From G965276765 sp965276765 (GTDB taxonomy: Bacteria > Actinomycetota > Acidimicrobiia > Acidimicrobiales > Palsa-688): a stretch of 64,000 nt of DNA. A model generated the notes under the pieces. That model was given only the letters and a program-made list of their open reading frames with translations, ran no database searches and was not told the origin of the DNA. Within the stretch, counting starts at the first letter, position 1. Every line of letters starts with the position of its first letter. A program made the translations under genes and the position numbers. This document shows positions 23,307-32,315 of this stretch, one piece after another. The stretch lies in assembly GCA_965276765.1 (NCBI GenBank), contig OZ255627.1, positions 3,720,001 to 3,784,000 on the forward strand, in the 5' to 3' direction.

Positions 23307-25337
23307 ATGCCGCCGTTCAAGGTTGTGTCCGAGTACGAGCCGGCCGGCGACCAGCCCGCTGCCGTGGACGCCCTCTCGACGGGCATCGAACGCGGCGACC
23401 GGTTCCAGACGCTGCTCGGGATCACCGGCAGCGGCAAGAGCGCGACCATCGCCTGGACCATCGAACGGGTCCAGCGGCCGACGCTGCTCATCGCTCCCAA
23501 CAAGTCGCTCGCGGCCCAGCTGGCCAACGAGATGCGCCAGCTGTTCCCCGAGAACCGGGTCGAGTTCTTTGTGTCGTACTACGACTACTACCAGCCCGAG
23601 GCGTACATCCCCTCGAGCGACACCTACATCGAGAAGGACAGCTCGATCAACGACGAGATCGATCGGCTCCGTCACGCCGCTACCTCCGCGCTGCTCACCC
23701 GCCGCGACACCATCGTGGTGGCGTCGGTTTCGTGCATCTACGGCCTCGGGTCTCCGGAGGAGTACTCGAAGAGGATCCTCCATGTGGAGCGGGGCAAGGA
23801 GTACGACCAGCGGGCGATGCTGCGCAAGCTCGTCGACATGCAATACGAGCGCAACGACGCCAACCTGGTCCGGGGCAAGTTCAGGGTCAGGGGCGACACG
23901 ATCGAGTTGCACCCCGCCTACGAGGAGCACGCCGTCCGCATCGAGCTCTTCGGCGACGAAGTGGAGCGGATCAGCAAGGTCGACACGCTGACCGGCGAGC
24001 AGCTGGGTGAGGTAGAGGATCTCACCGTGTTCCCTGCGACCCACTATGTGGCCGGAGACGAGCGGATGGCCGGCGCCATCAAGGGAATCGAGGTCGAGCT
24101 GCAGGAGCGCCTGGCCTTCTTCGAGGGCGAAGGCAAGCTGCTCGAGGCACAGCGGCTCAGGATGCGCACGTCCTACGACCTGGAGATGCTGGCCGAGGTG
24201 GGGGTGTGTTCCGGCATCGAGAACTACAGCCGCCACATCGACGGGCGCAGCGCCGGCGAGCCGGCCCACACCCTGATGGACTTCTTTCCTTCCGACTACC
24301 TCCTCGTCATCGACGAATCCCACCAGACGGTTCCCCAGCTGCACGGCCAGTACGAGGGGGACCGATCCCGGAAGGAGACGCTGATCGAGCACGGATTCCG
24401 CCTTCCTTCCGCCGCCGACAACCGACCGCTGCGCTACGACGAGCTGTACCAAAAGATCAACCAGTGCGTCTTCCTCTCGGCCACACCGGCCCCGTACGAG
24501 GTGGGCCAGTCCACCCAGGTCGTCGAGCAGATCGTGAGGCCAACCGGCCTGGTCGACCCCGAGGTCGTCGTCAAGCCGACCAAGGGTCAGATCGACGACC
24601 TGATCTCGGAGATCAACGGGCGGGTGTCCACCGGCAACAGGGTGCTCGTAACCACCCTGACCAAGAAGATGGCCGAGGACCTGACCGACTACCTGCTCGA
24701 GATGGGCATCAAGGTCAGGTACCTGCACTCCAATATCGACACCCTGCAGCGGATCGAGATCCTGAGGGACCTTCGTCTCGGCGAGTTCGACGTTCTCGTC
24801 GGGATCAACCTCCTCCGCGAGGGGCTCGACCTCCCCGAGGTCTCGCTCGTCGCCATCCTCGACGCCGACAAGGAGGGCTTCTTGCGTTCCGAGACGTCCC
24901 TCATCCAGACCATCGGGCGGGCCGCTCGCAACGTCGACGGTCAGGTCGTCATGTACGCCGACAAAATGACCGACTCGATGCAGCGGGCGATATCGGAGAC
25001 GCACCGTCGCCGGGCCATGCAGCAGGAGTACAACCGGGTCAACGGGATCGACCCGCAGTCGATCCGCCGGGCCATCACCGACATCCTCGTCCTCCTCGGT
25101 CAGCGCGACGGTGCCCCGCCGATTCCGGGCAAGGAGCGGCGCAACCGGACGAGGGACCGGGCCCGCAAGGAGCTGGCCGAGATGCCACGAAGCGACCTGG
25201 CCCGGCTCATCTCGACCCTCGAGGAGGAGATGACGGAGGCCGCGGCCGAACTGCGCTTCGAGTACGCGGCCCGGCTACGCGACGAGATCACCGACCTCCG
25301 CGACGACCTGAAAGCGGCAGTGCCGGCGCCCACCTGA
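23307..25337 (+). CDS. uvrB: excinuclease ABC subunit B
   Basis: A 676-residue helicase-fold damage-verification subunit. Walker A is GITGSGKS near residues 37-44. The beta-hairpin that probes DNA is YYDYYQPEAYIPSSDTYIEK, the DEAD-like box is in VIDESHQT, and helicase motifs V-VI are in GINLLREGLDLPEV and QTIGRAARN. The C-terminal UVR motif (LEEEMTEAAAELRFEYAARL) contacts UvrC or UvrA. Length and order of motifs are normal. Confidence 0.98.
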   Translation: MPPFKVVSEYEPAGDQPAAVDALSTGIERGDRFQTLLGITGSGKSATIAWTIERVQRPTLLIAPNKSLAAQLANEMRQLFPENRVEFFVSYYDYYQPEAYIPSSDTYIEKDSSINDEIDRLRHAATSALLTRRDTIVVASVSCIYGLGSPEEYSKRILHVERGKEYDQRAMLRKLVDMQYERNDANLVRGKFRVRGDTIELHPAYEEHAVRIELFGDEVERISKVDTLTGEQLGEVEDLTVFPATHYVAGDERMAGAIKGIEVELQERLAFFEGEGKLLEAQRLRMRTSYDLEMLAEVGVCSGIENYSRHIDGRSAGEPAHTLMDFFPSDYLLVIDESHQTVPQLHGQYEGDRSRKETLIEHGFRLPSAADNRPLRYDELYQKINQCVFLSATPAPYEVGQSTQVVEQIVRPTGLVDPEVVVKPTKGQIDDLISEINGRVSTGNRVLVTTLTKKMAEDLTDYLLEMGIKVRYLHSNIDTLQRIEILRDLRLGEFDVLVGINLLREGLDLPEVSLVAILDADKEGFLRSETSLIQTIGRAARNVDGQVVMYADKMTDSMQRAISETHRRRAMQQEYNRVNGIDPQSIRRAITDILVLLGQRDGAPPIPGKERRNRTRDRARKELAEMPRSDLARLISTLEEEMTEAAAELRFEYAARLRDEITDLRDDLKAAVPAPT

Positions 25338-25423
25338 GGGACCGCTCCCATTGGTTCGCGACCGGACCCGACGCGCACGACGCGGCATGCTGCCACTTAG
25401 CTTCCCTTCGGTCCAAGTTTGGC

Positions 25424-25440
25424 GCCGACCCGGAGTCGGC
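25424..25440 (+). other. small hairpin in the leader of the first KimA-like gene
   Basis: GCCGAC (25424-25429), loop CCGGA, GTCGGC (25435-25440). It lies in the 148-base gap after uvrB. I looked for a c-di-AMP (ydaO-type) riboswitch here because such elements control kimA in Bacillus, and could not recognise one by eye. Confidence 0.3.
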
Positions 25441-25485
25441 GGACACGCCGCTCGCCCGCCGACCCGCGGTAGCCAGGAGCGAACG

Positions 25486-27333
25486 TTGAGCGCCACATCA
25501 GCCAGTGCGTCGGACTCCGGCCCGAGCGGTGACCCCCACGCCGACCACTCGACGGCGTGGGACCGCTCGGCGGCCGGCCAGCGCAAGCACCTGACCGCCC
25601 TCGAGGGCATCCCCGCGCTGTGCCTCGATGCCATGTCGTCGGTGGCCTACGGGCCGCAGGCGGTAGCAGCCATCCTGCTCACCGCCGGCGTGGCGGCCGT
25701 GAGCGACACGCTGCCGATCATCCTCGTCATCGTCGTCCTGCTCGCCGTGCTGACCCTCTCCTACACCCAGGTGATCAGGGTGGCGTCCGACGGCGGCGGG
25801 AGCTACGCCATCGCCAAGCTGCTCATCAGCCAGCCGGTCAGCCTGCTCGCCGCCGCCAGCCTTGTCGTCGACTACGTCCTGACCGTGGCCGTCTCGCTCT
25901 CCGCCGGCGCGCAGGCCCTGTCATCGACGTTTCCCGGCCTGCAATCCCACGAGCTCGTCGTGTGCCTCGTCGGCCTGGCGTTCCTCACCGCCATCAACCT
26001 GGTCGGGATCTCCGAGAGCGCCAAGGTGCTCGTCGTGCCGACCGTGCTCTTTCTCATCGCCATCTACGCCACGGTGGTCGGCGACCTGGTCCGCAGCCAC
26101 CCCGCCGCCACCCTCTCGGGCCCGGCACTCGGTCATGTGACCGACAGCCTCGGGATCCTGCTGATCCTCAAGGCCTTCTCCTCCGGTTGCTCGGCCGTCA
26201 CCGGGGTCGAGGCCATCGCCAACGGCACGCCGGCGTTCCGAGAGCCAAGGGTCAAGCGGGCCCAGAGGACCGAGATCGCCCTCGGTGCCTTTCTCGGCAC
26301 CATGCTGCTCGGCCTCGGCCTGGCCTTCCACCACCTCCATCCGCAGCTCAAGTCCAACGTCACCCTGCTCTCCCAGCTCATCGCGGCCGGCCTGGGCAAG
26401 GGCGCCCCCTTCTACATCAGCGGCATCGTCGTCGCCGTCGTCCTCGGTGTCGCTGCCAACACCTCCTTCGGAGGCCTGCCGGTGCTGATGAGCCTGCTCG
26501 CTCGGGACAACCGGCTGCCGCACGTGTTTGCCCTCAGGGCCCAGAAGCCGGTGTTCCGTTACGGCGTGGTGACCCTGGCCGTGTTGGCGGCGATCCTGCT
26601 CGTCGCCGGCAACGCCAACACCAACGTCCTCATCCCCCTCTACGGCATCGGCGTCTTCACCGGCTTCACCATCAGCCAGTCGGGCCTCGTCCGGCACTGG
26701 TGGAGGGAGCGGCCACCCCGGTGGCTGCTCTCGATCGGACTCAACGCCTTCGGTGCGGTGCTCTCCGGCGTCGCGGCCGTCGTGCTCCTCATCTCCAAGT
26801 TCGTCTCCGGTGCCTGGGTCGTCGCCGTGGCCGTCCCGCTTCTGATCCTGCTGTTTTCCCGGATCAGCCGCTACTACACCAGCATCGCCGAGGAGATCGG
26901 CATCGGCACCCGTCCCGTCGTGCTGCCTTCCCGCCCTTCGCGTGTCATCGTGCCGGTCATGAGCATCACCAACATGACGGCGCGGGCTCTGGCGGCGGCC
27001 TCGAGCCTCGGCGTCCACGTGACGGCGGTGTCGGTGCAGCAGTCCGAGGCGGACGCCGAGGGCTTCAGGGCCGAATGGGACCGCTGGAATCCGGGCGTGC
27101 CGCTCGACACCCTGGTCAGCGAGAAGCACACCCTGGTCGCGCCCCTCGTCAAGTACGTCCGGCGCCTCGAGGCCGAGGGGGACGAGCAGGTCACGGTCCT
27201 CATCTCCGAGTTGACGCCGCGCAAGCGCCGCCACGCCCTGCTCCACAACCAGCGGGGTCGGATCCTCACCACGATCTTGCACCAACGCACCGACGCCGTG
27301 ATAGCCACCCTCCCGTTCCGGTTGCACGACTGA
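25486..27333 (+). CDS. KimA-like (APC-superfamily) potassium transporter 1
   Basis: From the TTG at 25486, which has GGAG six bases upstream, the product has 615 residues. About 12 membrane segments follow a short polar N-terminus. The first helix region, ALCLDAMSSVAYGPQA, is characteristic of the KimA/YdaO branch of the APC superfamily, and GGGSYAIAK and GVEAIANGTPAF match family positions. The last 140 residues form a soluble alpha/beta domain like universal stress protein, as in KimA. Role: K+ uptake by proton symport, inferred from family and from neighbouring RCK proteins. Confidence 0.82.
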   Translation: MSATSASASDSGPSGDPHADHSTAWDRSAAGQRKHLTALEGIPALCLDAMSSVAYGPQAVAAILLTAGVAAVSDTLPIILVIVVLLAVLTLSYTQVIRVASDGGGSYAIAKLLISQPVSLLAAASLVVDYVLTVAVSLSAGAQALSSTFPGLQSHELVVCLVGLAFLTAINLVGISESAKVLVVPTVLFLIAIYATVVGDLVRSHPAATLSGPALGHVTDSLGILLILKAFSSGCSAVTGVEAIANGTPAFREPRVKRAQRTEIALGAFLGTMLLGLGLAFHHLHPQLKSNVTLLSQLIAAGLGKGAPFYISGIVVAVVLGVAANTSFGGLPVLMSLLARDNRLPHVFALRAQKPVFRYGVVTLAVLAAILLVAGNANTNVLIPLYGIGVFTGFTISQSGLVRHWWRERPPRWLLSIGLNAFGAVLSGVAAVVLLISKFVSGAWVVAVAVPLLILLFSRISRYYTSIAEEIGIGTRPVVLPSRPSRVIVPVMSITNMTARALAAASSLGVHVTAVSVQQSEADAEGFRAEWDRWNPGVPLDTLVSEKHTLVAPLVKYVRRLEAEGDEQVTVLISELTPRKRRHALLHNQRGRILTTILHQRTDAVIATLPFRLHD

Positions 27334-27392
27334 CGGCCGGGGGTGGGCCGGCCCGGCTCCCTGATGCCGGGGGACCGTCGCAGGCGTCGCCC

Positions 27393-28247
27393 TCAGCGGA
27401 TGACCCGGAGCCCCGGGACGGCCCGGTTCGTCTGCGGGGGATCGGGGACCGGGGGCGCCTGGGCGAAGAGCGCGGCGCCGACCTGGTCGGCCAGCGTCAC
27501 GGCGACCAAGAGCCGCTCGTGCCCGGGTGGCCGCCCCGGAGGGAACACGAGCACGAAGTGACCGAGCACCTGACCCTGCCCCCACACCGGAAGCACGGCG
27601 TGGGTGGACAGGCGATACACCGACCGCAGCGGAGGGCCGCCGTCGCCGCGCCGCAGGTACCCTTCGCGCTCCACCCTGAGCACCCCGGTGTCGACCGGCT
27701 CGGCGGCGAACCAACAGTCCCTGAGACCGAGCAGGCGGGTCAGCTCGCCGGCGACCGAGCCAATCATCGTCACCAGCTCGTCGCCTGCGGCCAGCGCCGC
27801 CGCCGCCCTGCGCACCCCGTTCATGTCGCCCGAACCGGCCAGGCCGGGCCGGGCCTGCCTGGCCACGCGCACGGCCAGCTCTCCTGTGGCCAGGCCGACC
27901 ACCACGAGCAACAGCGCCGTTATGGCATCGGGAAATCTGGTGAAGGCGAAGTGCTCGTAGGGAGTGGTGTCGAAGAAGGTGAACCCGATCGCCGCAGAGA
28001 CGGCCGCGGCGGCGACCGCCGCCCGGCGACCGGTCGCCCCCGCGGCCGTGATGATCACCGTCAGGGCCAGGGCCACGTCGACGCTCGAGCCGACCTGGCG
28101 CAACGGGATCCACGCCACAGCCACCGCCATGGCGACAGCAGCGGCGGCGATGAGCCACAGTGCGGCCCGGCGCTGCTGTCGCGACCTCCTCGCTCCGCCC
28201 GGAAGCAGATCGGCCCTGGCAACATCGGCGCGGCGCGTGGTGGCCAC
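27393..28247 (-). CDS. KdpD-like DUF4118 membrane sensor with GAF-like domain, no kinase
   Basis: A 284-residue protein. Residues about 28-130 contain four hydrophobic segments with the DUF4118 hallmark AAIGFTFFDTTPYEHFAF seen in KdpD potassium sensors. Residues about 150-270 look like a GAF-type sensing domain. No histidine-kinase domain follows, so it cannot phosphorylate a partner by itself. It may be a sensory subunit or a protein that binds other regulators. GTG start at 28247 with TATACT ending 7 bases upstream. Divergent from the RCK pair. Confidence 0.78.
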   Translation of the reverse strand: MATTRRADVARADLLPGGARRSRQQRRAALWLIAAAAVAMAVAVAWIPLRQVGSSVDVALALTVIITAAGATGRRAAVAAAAVSAAIGFTFFDTTPYEHFAFTRFPDAITALLLVVVGLATGELAVRVARQARPGLAGSGDMNGVRRAAAALAAGDELVTMIGSVAGELTRLLGLRDCWFAAEPVDTGVLRVEREGYLRRGDGGPPLRSVYRLSTHAVLPVWGQGQVLGHFVLVFPPGRPPGHERLLVAVTLADQVGAALFAQAPPVPDPPQTNRAVPGLRVIR

Positions 28248-28253
28248 AACCGC

Positions 28254-28259
28254 AGTATA
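28254..28259 (-). promoter_or_regulatory. -10 box TATACT of a leaderless promoter for the DUF4118 gene
   Basis: On the minus strand TATACT ends 7 bases before the GTG at 28247. It is close to the consensus -10 box, but no clear -35 is seen. Confidence 0.5.
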
Positions 28260-28290
28260 GGAATAGTCACCGTCGTGGTTGTCGTCGTGC

Positions 28291-28339
28291 TTGGGGCCGT
28301 CGTTGGGGCCGTCGTGTCGCCGTCGTGGTTGGGCCGTCG
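28291..28339 (+). repeat. 12-bp tandem repeat in the divergent gap before the RCK pair
   Basis: TTGGGGCCGTCG occurs twice in exact tandem (28291-28302, 28303-28314) and once more missing a G (28329-28339), within a GTCGT-rich stretch that also repeats CGTCGTGGTTG. Confidence 0.7.
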
Positions 28340-28411
28340 ATGTCGCTCGCCGACCAGGTCGGCGACAGGACCTGCTTGTGTCGCCGGCGTCCGGCGTGCT
28401 CCGATGTCGGC

Positions 28412-29080
28412 GTGCACGTGATCATCGTCGGCTGCGGGCGAGTGGGCTCCGAGCTGGCGGTGTCGCTCGATGCCGCCTCGCATGAGGTGGTCGTGGTGGA
28501 CAAGGGACCGAGCTCGTTCCGCCGGCTCCCCGAAGGATGGAGCGGCCGCACCGTCGTCGGACTTGGCTTCGATCGCGACACCCTCCAGGAGGCGGAGATC
28601 GGGCGGACCGACGCGTTAGCCGCAGTTACCAGTGGCGACAACTCCAACATCCTCACGGCTCGCGTCGCCCGAGAGCACTACGAAGTAGCGAACGTCGTGG
28701 CCCGGATCTACGACCCGAGGCGAGCCGAGCTCTACCAACGCCTCGGGATTCCCACGGTCGCAACGGTCACGTGGACCGTCGACCAGGTCGTGCGCCGCCT
28801 GTTTCCCGAGCGCACGGTCACCGAGTGGGCCGATCCCACCGGCCAGATCATGCTGGTCGAACGCACGCTCCCGGTGCGATGGGTCGGCCGCAGCCTCGAT
28901 GACCTGCTCGAGACGGCGGACTGGCGGCTGGTCGGACTTCGCCGCTCGGGCGGTCCCAGCCTGGCCCGACGCGGGATCATCGGCCAGGAGGGCGACCTGC
29001 TCTACCTCGCCGTCTACAAGGACGGCATCGACGTCGTCGACGAGCGGCTGGGTGGGGTCCGGGGCAAGGAGGAGCGATGA
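28412..29080 (+). CDS. RCK/TrkA-family potassium regulatory protein 1 (CeoB-like)
   Basis: A 222-residue protein from the GTG at 28412. The RCK_N Rossmann domain opens with VHVIIVGCGRVGSEL (GxGxxG at residues 7-12) and an acidic strand end (VVVVDKG), which bind NAD(H) or ATP. RCK_C follows from about residue 140. These are cytoplasmic gating subunits of K+ uptake systems. It is translationally coupled by ATGA to the next RCK gene, as ceoB-ceoC are neighbours in mycobacteria. No TrkH/KtrB channel gene is nearby. Confidence 0.88.
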   Translation: MHVIIVGCGRVGSELAVSLDAASHEVVVVDKGPSSFRRLPEGWSGRTVVGLGFDRDTLQEAEIGRTDALAAVTSGDNSNILTARVAREHYEVANVVARIYDPRRAELYQRLGIPTVATVTWTVDQVVRRLFPERTVTEWADPTGQIMLVERTLPVRWVGRSLDDLLETADWRLVGLRRSGGPSLARRGIIGQEGDLLYLAVYKDGIDVVDERLGGVRGKEER

Positions 29081-29775
29081 AGGTGATCATCGCCGGCGCC
29101 GGCAGCGTTGGTGTGTTTCTGGCCGACGACCTCCAATCCGCCGGCCACGACGTGCTCGTCGTCGAGACCGACCCCGAGCTCTCGACCAGGCTGGCGGCCG
29201 AGCATCCTGCGGTCCACTGGCTCAACGGTGACGGCTGCGAGATCGGCACCCTCGGTGTCGCCGGCGCGGCAGATACCGACGTGGTCGTTGCCGCCACGGG
29301 AGACGACGAGGACAACCTCGTCATCTCGCTGCTCGCCAAGCAGGAGTTCGCCGTCCCCCGGGTGGTCGCCAGGGTCAACCACCCGAAGAACCAGTGGCTG
29401 TTCAACGAGACATGGGGAGTCGACGTCTCGGTTTCGACCCCGCACCTGCTGTCCTCGCTGGTGGCCGAGGCGGTCAGCGTTGGCGCGCTCGTCCGGCTGC
29501 TGCAGCTCGACGCATCGGGGGCCAGGCTCGTCGAGGTCACCCTCACCGCCGGCTCACCTGCCTGTGGTCGCTCCATCGCCACCCTCGGTATGCCGCGAAA
29601 CGCGACGGTCGTGGCGATCGTGCGCGGGGCCAGCGTTGTCGTCCCGAGAGGCGACTCGCGCATGGAGCCCGGCGATGAGGTGCTGGCCCTCGTCACCCCC
29701 GAGTCCGAGGACGAGGTCCGTGCCCTCCTCGTCGGTCACTACGAGCCGGATGCCGTCCCGGCCGTCGACCACTGA
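29077..29775 (+). CDS. RCK/TrkA-family potassium regulatory protein 2 (CeoC-like)
   Basis: A 232-residue RCK protein whose ATG overlaps the previous stop by ATGA. Nucleotide site GAGSVG is at residues 7-12 with a following acidic end (VVETD). The hinge and ligand segments (GDGCEIGTLGVAGAADTDVVV and ATGDDEDNLVISLLAK) are canonical, and RCK_C is at about 140-225. It is expected to form hetero-oligomers with the first RCK protein. Its likely membrane partner is one of the two flanking KimA-like carriers. Confidence 0.9.
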   Translation: MKVIIAGAGSVGVFLADDLQSAGHDVLVVETDPELSTRLAAEHPAVHWLNGDGCEIGTLGVAGAADTDVVVAATGDDEDNLVISLLAKQEFAVPRVVARVNHPKNQWLFNETWGVDVSVSTPHLLSSLVAEAVSVGALVRLLQLDASGARLVEVTLTAGSPACGRSIATLGMPRNATVVAIVRGASVVVPRGDSRMEPGDEVLALVTPESEDEVRALLVGHYEPDAVPAVDH

Positions 29776-29879
29776 AGCGTCGGACCAGGCTCCCCGCCTG
29801 CGCCGAGACGGTGGAATAATGCCCTTCACGCTCTCGCCACGCCCGACTCGCGCACCAGTCATCCGGGAGACAACCGACC

Positions 29880-32315
29880 ATGCCCGATGACGAGGACCCC
29901 ACGGTGGATGGATCCGACGAGGGATCGAGCCGGGCGAGCCGTCCTGGTTGGCTCGACCCGCGCCGATCGTCGTCGGGCACGAGCCCCTACCTGCCGGAGA
30001 CGGCCGCCTATCGGGTGAAACGGGCCCTCCTGGGGGCGCCTCTCGGAAGCGAGCAGCTCCACACCGAGCGGCTCGGTAAGCCCATCGCCCTCGCCGTGCT
30101 CTCATCCGACGTCATGTCGTCGGCGGCGTACGCGACCGAGTCCGTGCTGCGCATCCTCGTGCCTGTCGCTGGGCTCGGAGCCTTCGGTCTGATCACACCG
30201 ATCACGGCCCTGCTGCTGGTCGTCCTCGGAGTCGTCTGCCTCTGTTACCGCAACGTGGTCAAGACCTACCCGGTGTCGGGAGGTTCCTACGTGGTCAGCC
30301 GGGAGAACTTCGGCTTCACCGCGGCGCAGATCCCGGGCGCAGCCCTGTTGTGCAGCTACACCCTCACGGTGGCGGTGTCGATCGCTGCGGGCGTGGACGC
30401 CGTCCTGTCGGCCTTCCCTTCGCTGAAGGTGTCGCCGACCCTGCTCGCCGTCATCTTCGTCATCCTGCTCACGTTCGGCAACCTGCGCGGCATCCGCGAG
30501 GCCGGTCGGATATTTGCCGTCCCCACCTACTGGTTCCTCGCCAGCATGGCCGCGTTGATGGTCGTCGGTGCGGTACGACTCGCCCTCAACGGTCACTTGG
30601 CCCACATCGCCACCCACCCCGGTCACATCAGGGTCGTGCCCACCGGTTCCGGGCTGCTACTCGGTGCCGGCGTCTTCTTCTTCCTGAAGGGTTTCGCCAA
30701 CGGCGGATCGGCCATGACCGGGATGGAAGCCATCTCCAATGCGGTGACGGTCTTCCGCGAGCCGCAGGTCCGCAACGCCCGCCAGACCCTTCTCCTGATG
30801 GCCACGATCCTCGGCGCGCTCTTCCTCGGAGTCTCCGCTCTGGCCGCGCTGACCCACGCGCTGCCCTACACCAGCGGTACGCCGACGGTGCTGTCCCAGA
30901 TCGGACGCGAGATCTTCGGCACCGGGCTCGGCGCCAACATCCCCTATTACTCGCTGCAGCTCAGCACCGCTCTCATCTTGATCCTCGGCGCCAACACCAG
31001 CTTCAACGGCTTCCCGCTCCTCGTCAGCTTCATCGCCCAAGACTCGTATCTTCCGCGGCCCTTCACGACGAGGGGCCACAGGTTGGTGTACTCGAACGGC
31101 GTGTTGGTGCTCGCCGGGCTCTCGATCCTCCTGCTTGTCGCCACCCGAGCCAAGGTGGCGGCCCTGATCCCCCTGTACGCCTGCACCGTGTTCACCGGGT
31201 TCACGATGGCGGGCGCCGGCATGACCAGGTACCACCTCACCCATCCCGGACCGGGCCGGCGCAAAGGCCTCGTCGTCAACGGGCTGGCCTTCGTCCTGAG
31301 CGCTGTGGTCACGACGATCTTCGTCGTCACCGAGTTCGGCAGCGGGGCGTGGGCGGTCGTGATCGTGATCCCACTGATCGTGCTCGCCCTCTCCAGGACC
31401 CACAAGCGCTACAAGGCCGAGACGGCCGTGCTCGCCGAGGAGGGGGCGCCGGCAGCGGTCGAGGCCCCTTCCCTTCGTCACCATGTGGTGATCGTCCTGG
31501 TCGACCGGATCGATCTGGCCACGGCCAGGGCCCTCCAGCTCGCCCGCTCCCTCGCCGCGGGCGACGAACTGCGGGCCGTGCACTTCATGGTCGACGAGCA
31601 GAGGGCCGACCGGCTGACCAAGGCGTGGACCCGTCTCGGGCTCGGTGCCATCACCCTCGAGGTCACCGAGTGCCCGGACCGCCGTCTGACCAGGGCGGCG
31701 ACCGAGCTGGCCGACGACCTGGCCCGGGACGGGGACACCGAAGTCCTCATGGTGCTTCCCCGGCGCGCCTACCGGGGCGTCGCCGGCCGCTTCCTCCACG
31801 ATCACACTGCCGATCGGATCGTCGCCGCAGTCACGCAGATACCCAACGTCAGCGCCACCATCGCGCCCTTCGACGTGCAGCGGCTCCTCCATCGTCGGCG
31901 CGCCGACCGGGTGAAGGCGTCATCGGAGCGCCGCGAAGCCGAGCACGGTGCCGCCGAGGCGCCGGTCCCCGCCGTGATCGCGACCGGCCCCCAGCCGACA
32001 CAGACGCTGTCGACCACGCCCCTCGGAGAGGTGGTGCACCGCCAGCGGACCCGTGTCAAGGGACGGGTACGTACGGTCCGGGTCCAGCCGTGGGCCGGCG
32101 TGCCTACCTTCGAGTGCACCCTCGTCGACGCCACCGGCGCGCTGACCATCGTCTTCCTCGGCCGCCGATCTGTCGCGGGCGTCGAGCCGGGCGTGAAGCT
32201 CGTGGCTGTGGGCGCCATCGGCACGTACCAGGGCCGCCTGGCCATGCTCAACCCGAGCTACGAGTTCCTCGAGGCGTCGGAGCGGTCGGCGGGATCGGGG
32301 GGGTCGGCGGGGTAG
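29880..32315 (+). CDS. KimA-like potassium transporter 2 with C-terminal OB-fold domain
   Basis: An 811-residue three-part protein. Residues about 60-510 form the 12-segment APC/KimA-like carrier (AVLSSDVMSSAAYATESVLR, VSGGSYVVSRENFG, GMEAISNAV). Residues about 529-668 form a universal-stress-like cytoplasmic domain. Residues about 713-798 form an OB-fold: GRVRTVRVQPWAGVPTFECT, then DATGALTIVFLGRR and a GTYQGRLAMLNPSYEF ending. In mycobacteria a similar OB-fold protein is encoded separately near ceoB-ceoC and a related permease (Rv2690c to Rv2694c). Here it is fused. ATG preceded by GGGAG. Confidence 0.82.
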   Translation: MPDDEDPTVDGSDEGSSRASRPGWLDPRRSSSGTSPYLPETAAYRVKRALLGAPLGSEQLHTERLGKPIALAVLSSDVMSSAAYATESVLRILVPVAGLGAFGLITPITALLLVVLGVVCLCYRNVVKTYPVSGGSYVVSRENFGFTAAQIPGAALLCSYTLTVAVSIAAGVDAVLSAFPSLKVSPTLLAVIFVILLTFGNLRGIREAGRIFAVPTYWFLASMAALMVVGAVRLALNGHLAHIATHPGHIRVVPTGSGLLLGAGVFFFLKGFANGGSAMTGMEAISNAVTVFREPQVRNARQTLLLMATILGALFLGVSALAALTHALPYTSGTPTVLSQIGREIFGTGLGANIPYYSLQLSTALILILGANTSFNGFPLLVSFIAQDSYLPRPFTTRGHRLVYSNGVLVLAGLSILLLVATRAKVAALIPLYACTVFTGFTMAGAGMTRYHLTHPGPGRRKGLVVNGLAFVLSAVVTTIFVVTEFGSGAWAVVIVIPLIVLALSRTHKRYKAETAVLAEEGAPAAVEAPSLRHHVVIVLVDRIDLATARALQLARSLAAGDELRAVHFMVDEQRADRLTKAWTRLGLGAITLEVTECPDRRLTRAATELADDLARDGDTEVLMVLPRRAYRGVAGRFLHDHTADRIVAAVTQIPNVSATIAPFDVQRLLHRRRADRVKASSERREAEHGAAEAPVPAVIATGPQPTQTLSTTPLGEVVHRQRTRVKGRVRTVRVQPWAGVPTFECTLVDATGALTIVFLGRRSVAGVEPGVKLVAVGAIGTYQGRLAMLNPSYEFLEASERSAGSGGSAG

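Noticed and set aside
22551..25004. An 817-codon minus-strand frame opposite coaE and uvrB
   Set aside because: Composition is that of an antisense shadow (Gly/Asp/Arg/Val runs, no domains), and coaE and uvrB are unmistakable.
25338..25485. c-di-AMP (ydaO-type) riboswitch before the KimA-like gene
   Set aside because: Expected from Bacillus kimA, but I could not identify the conserved core or stems in these 148 bases; only a small hairpin is evident. A covariance-model search would decide.
25921..28158. A 745-codon minus-strand frame opposite the first KimA-like gene
   Set aside because: Shadow; the DUF4118 gene in another minus frame is the real gene in 27393-28247.
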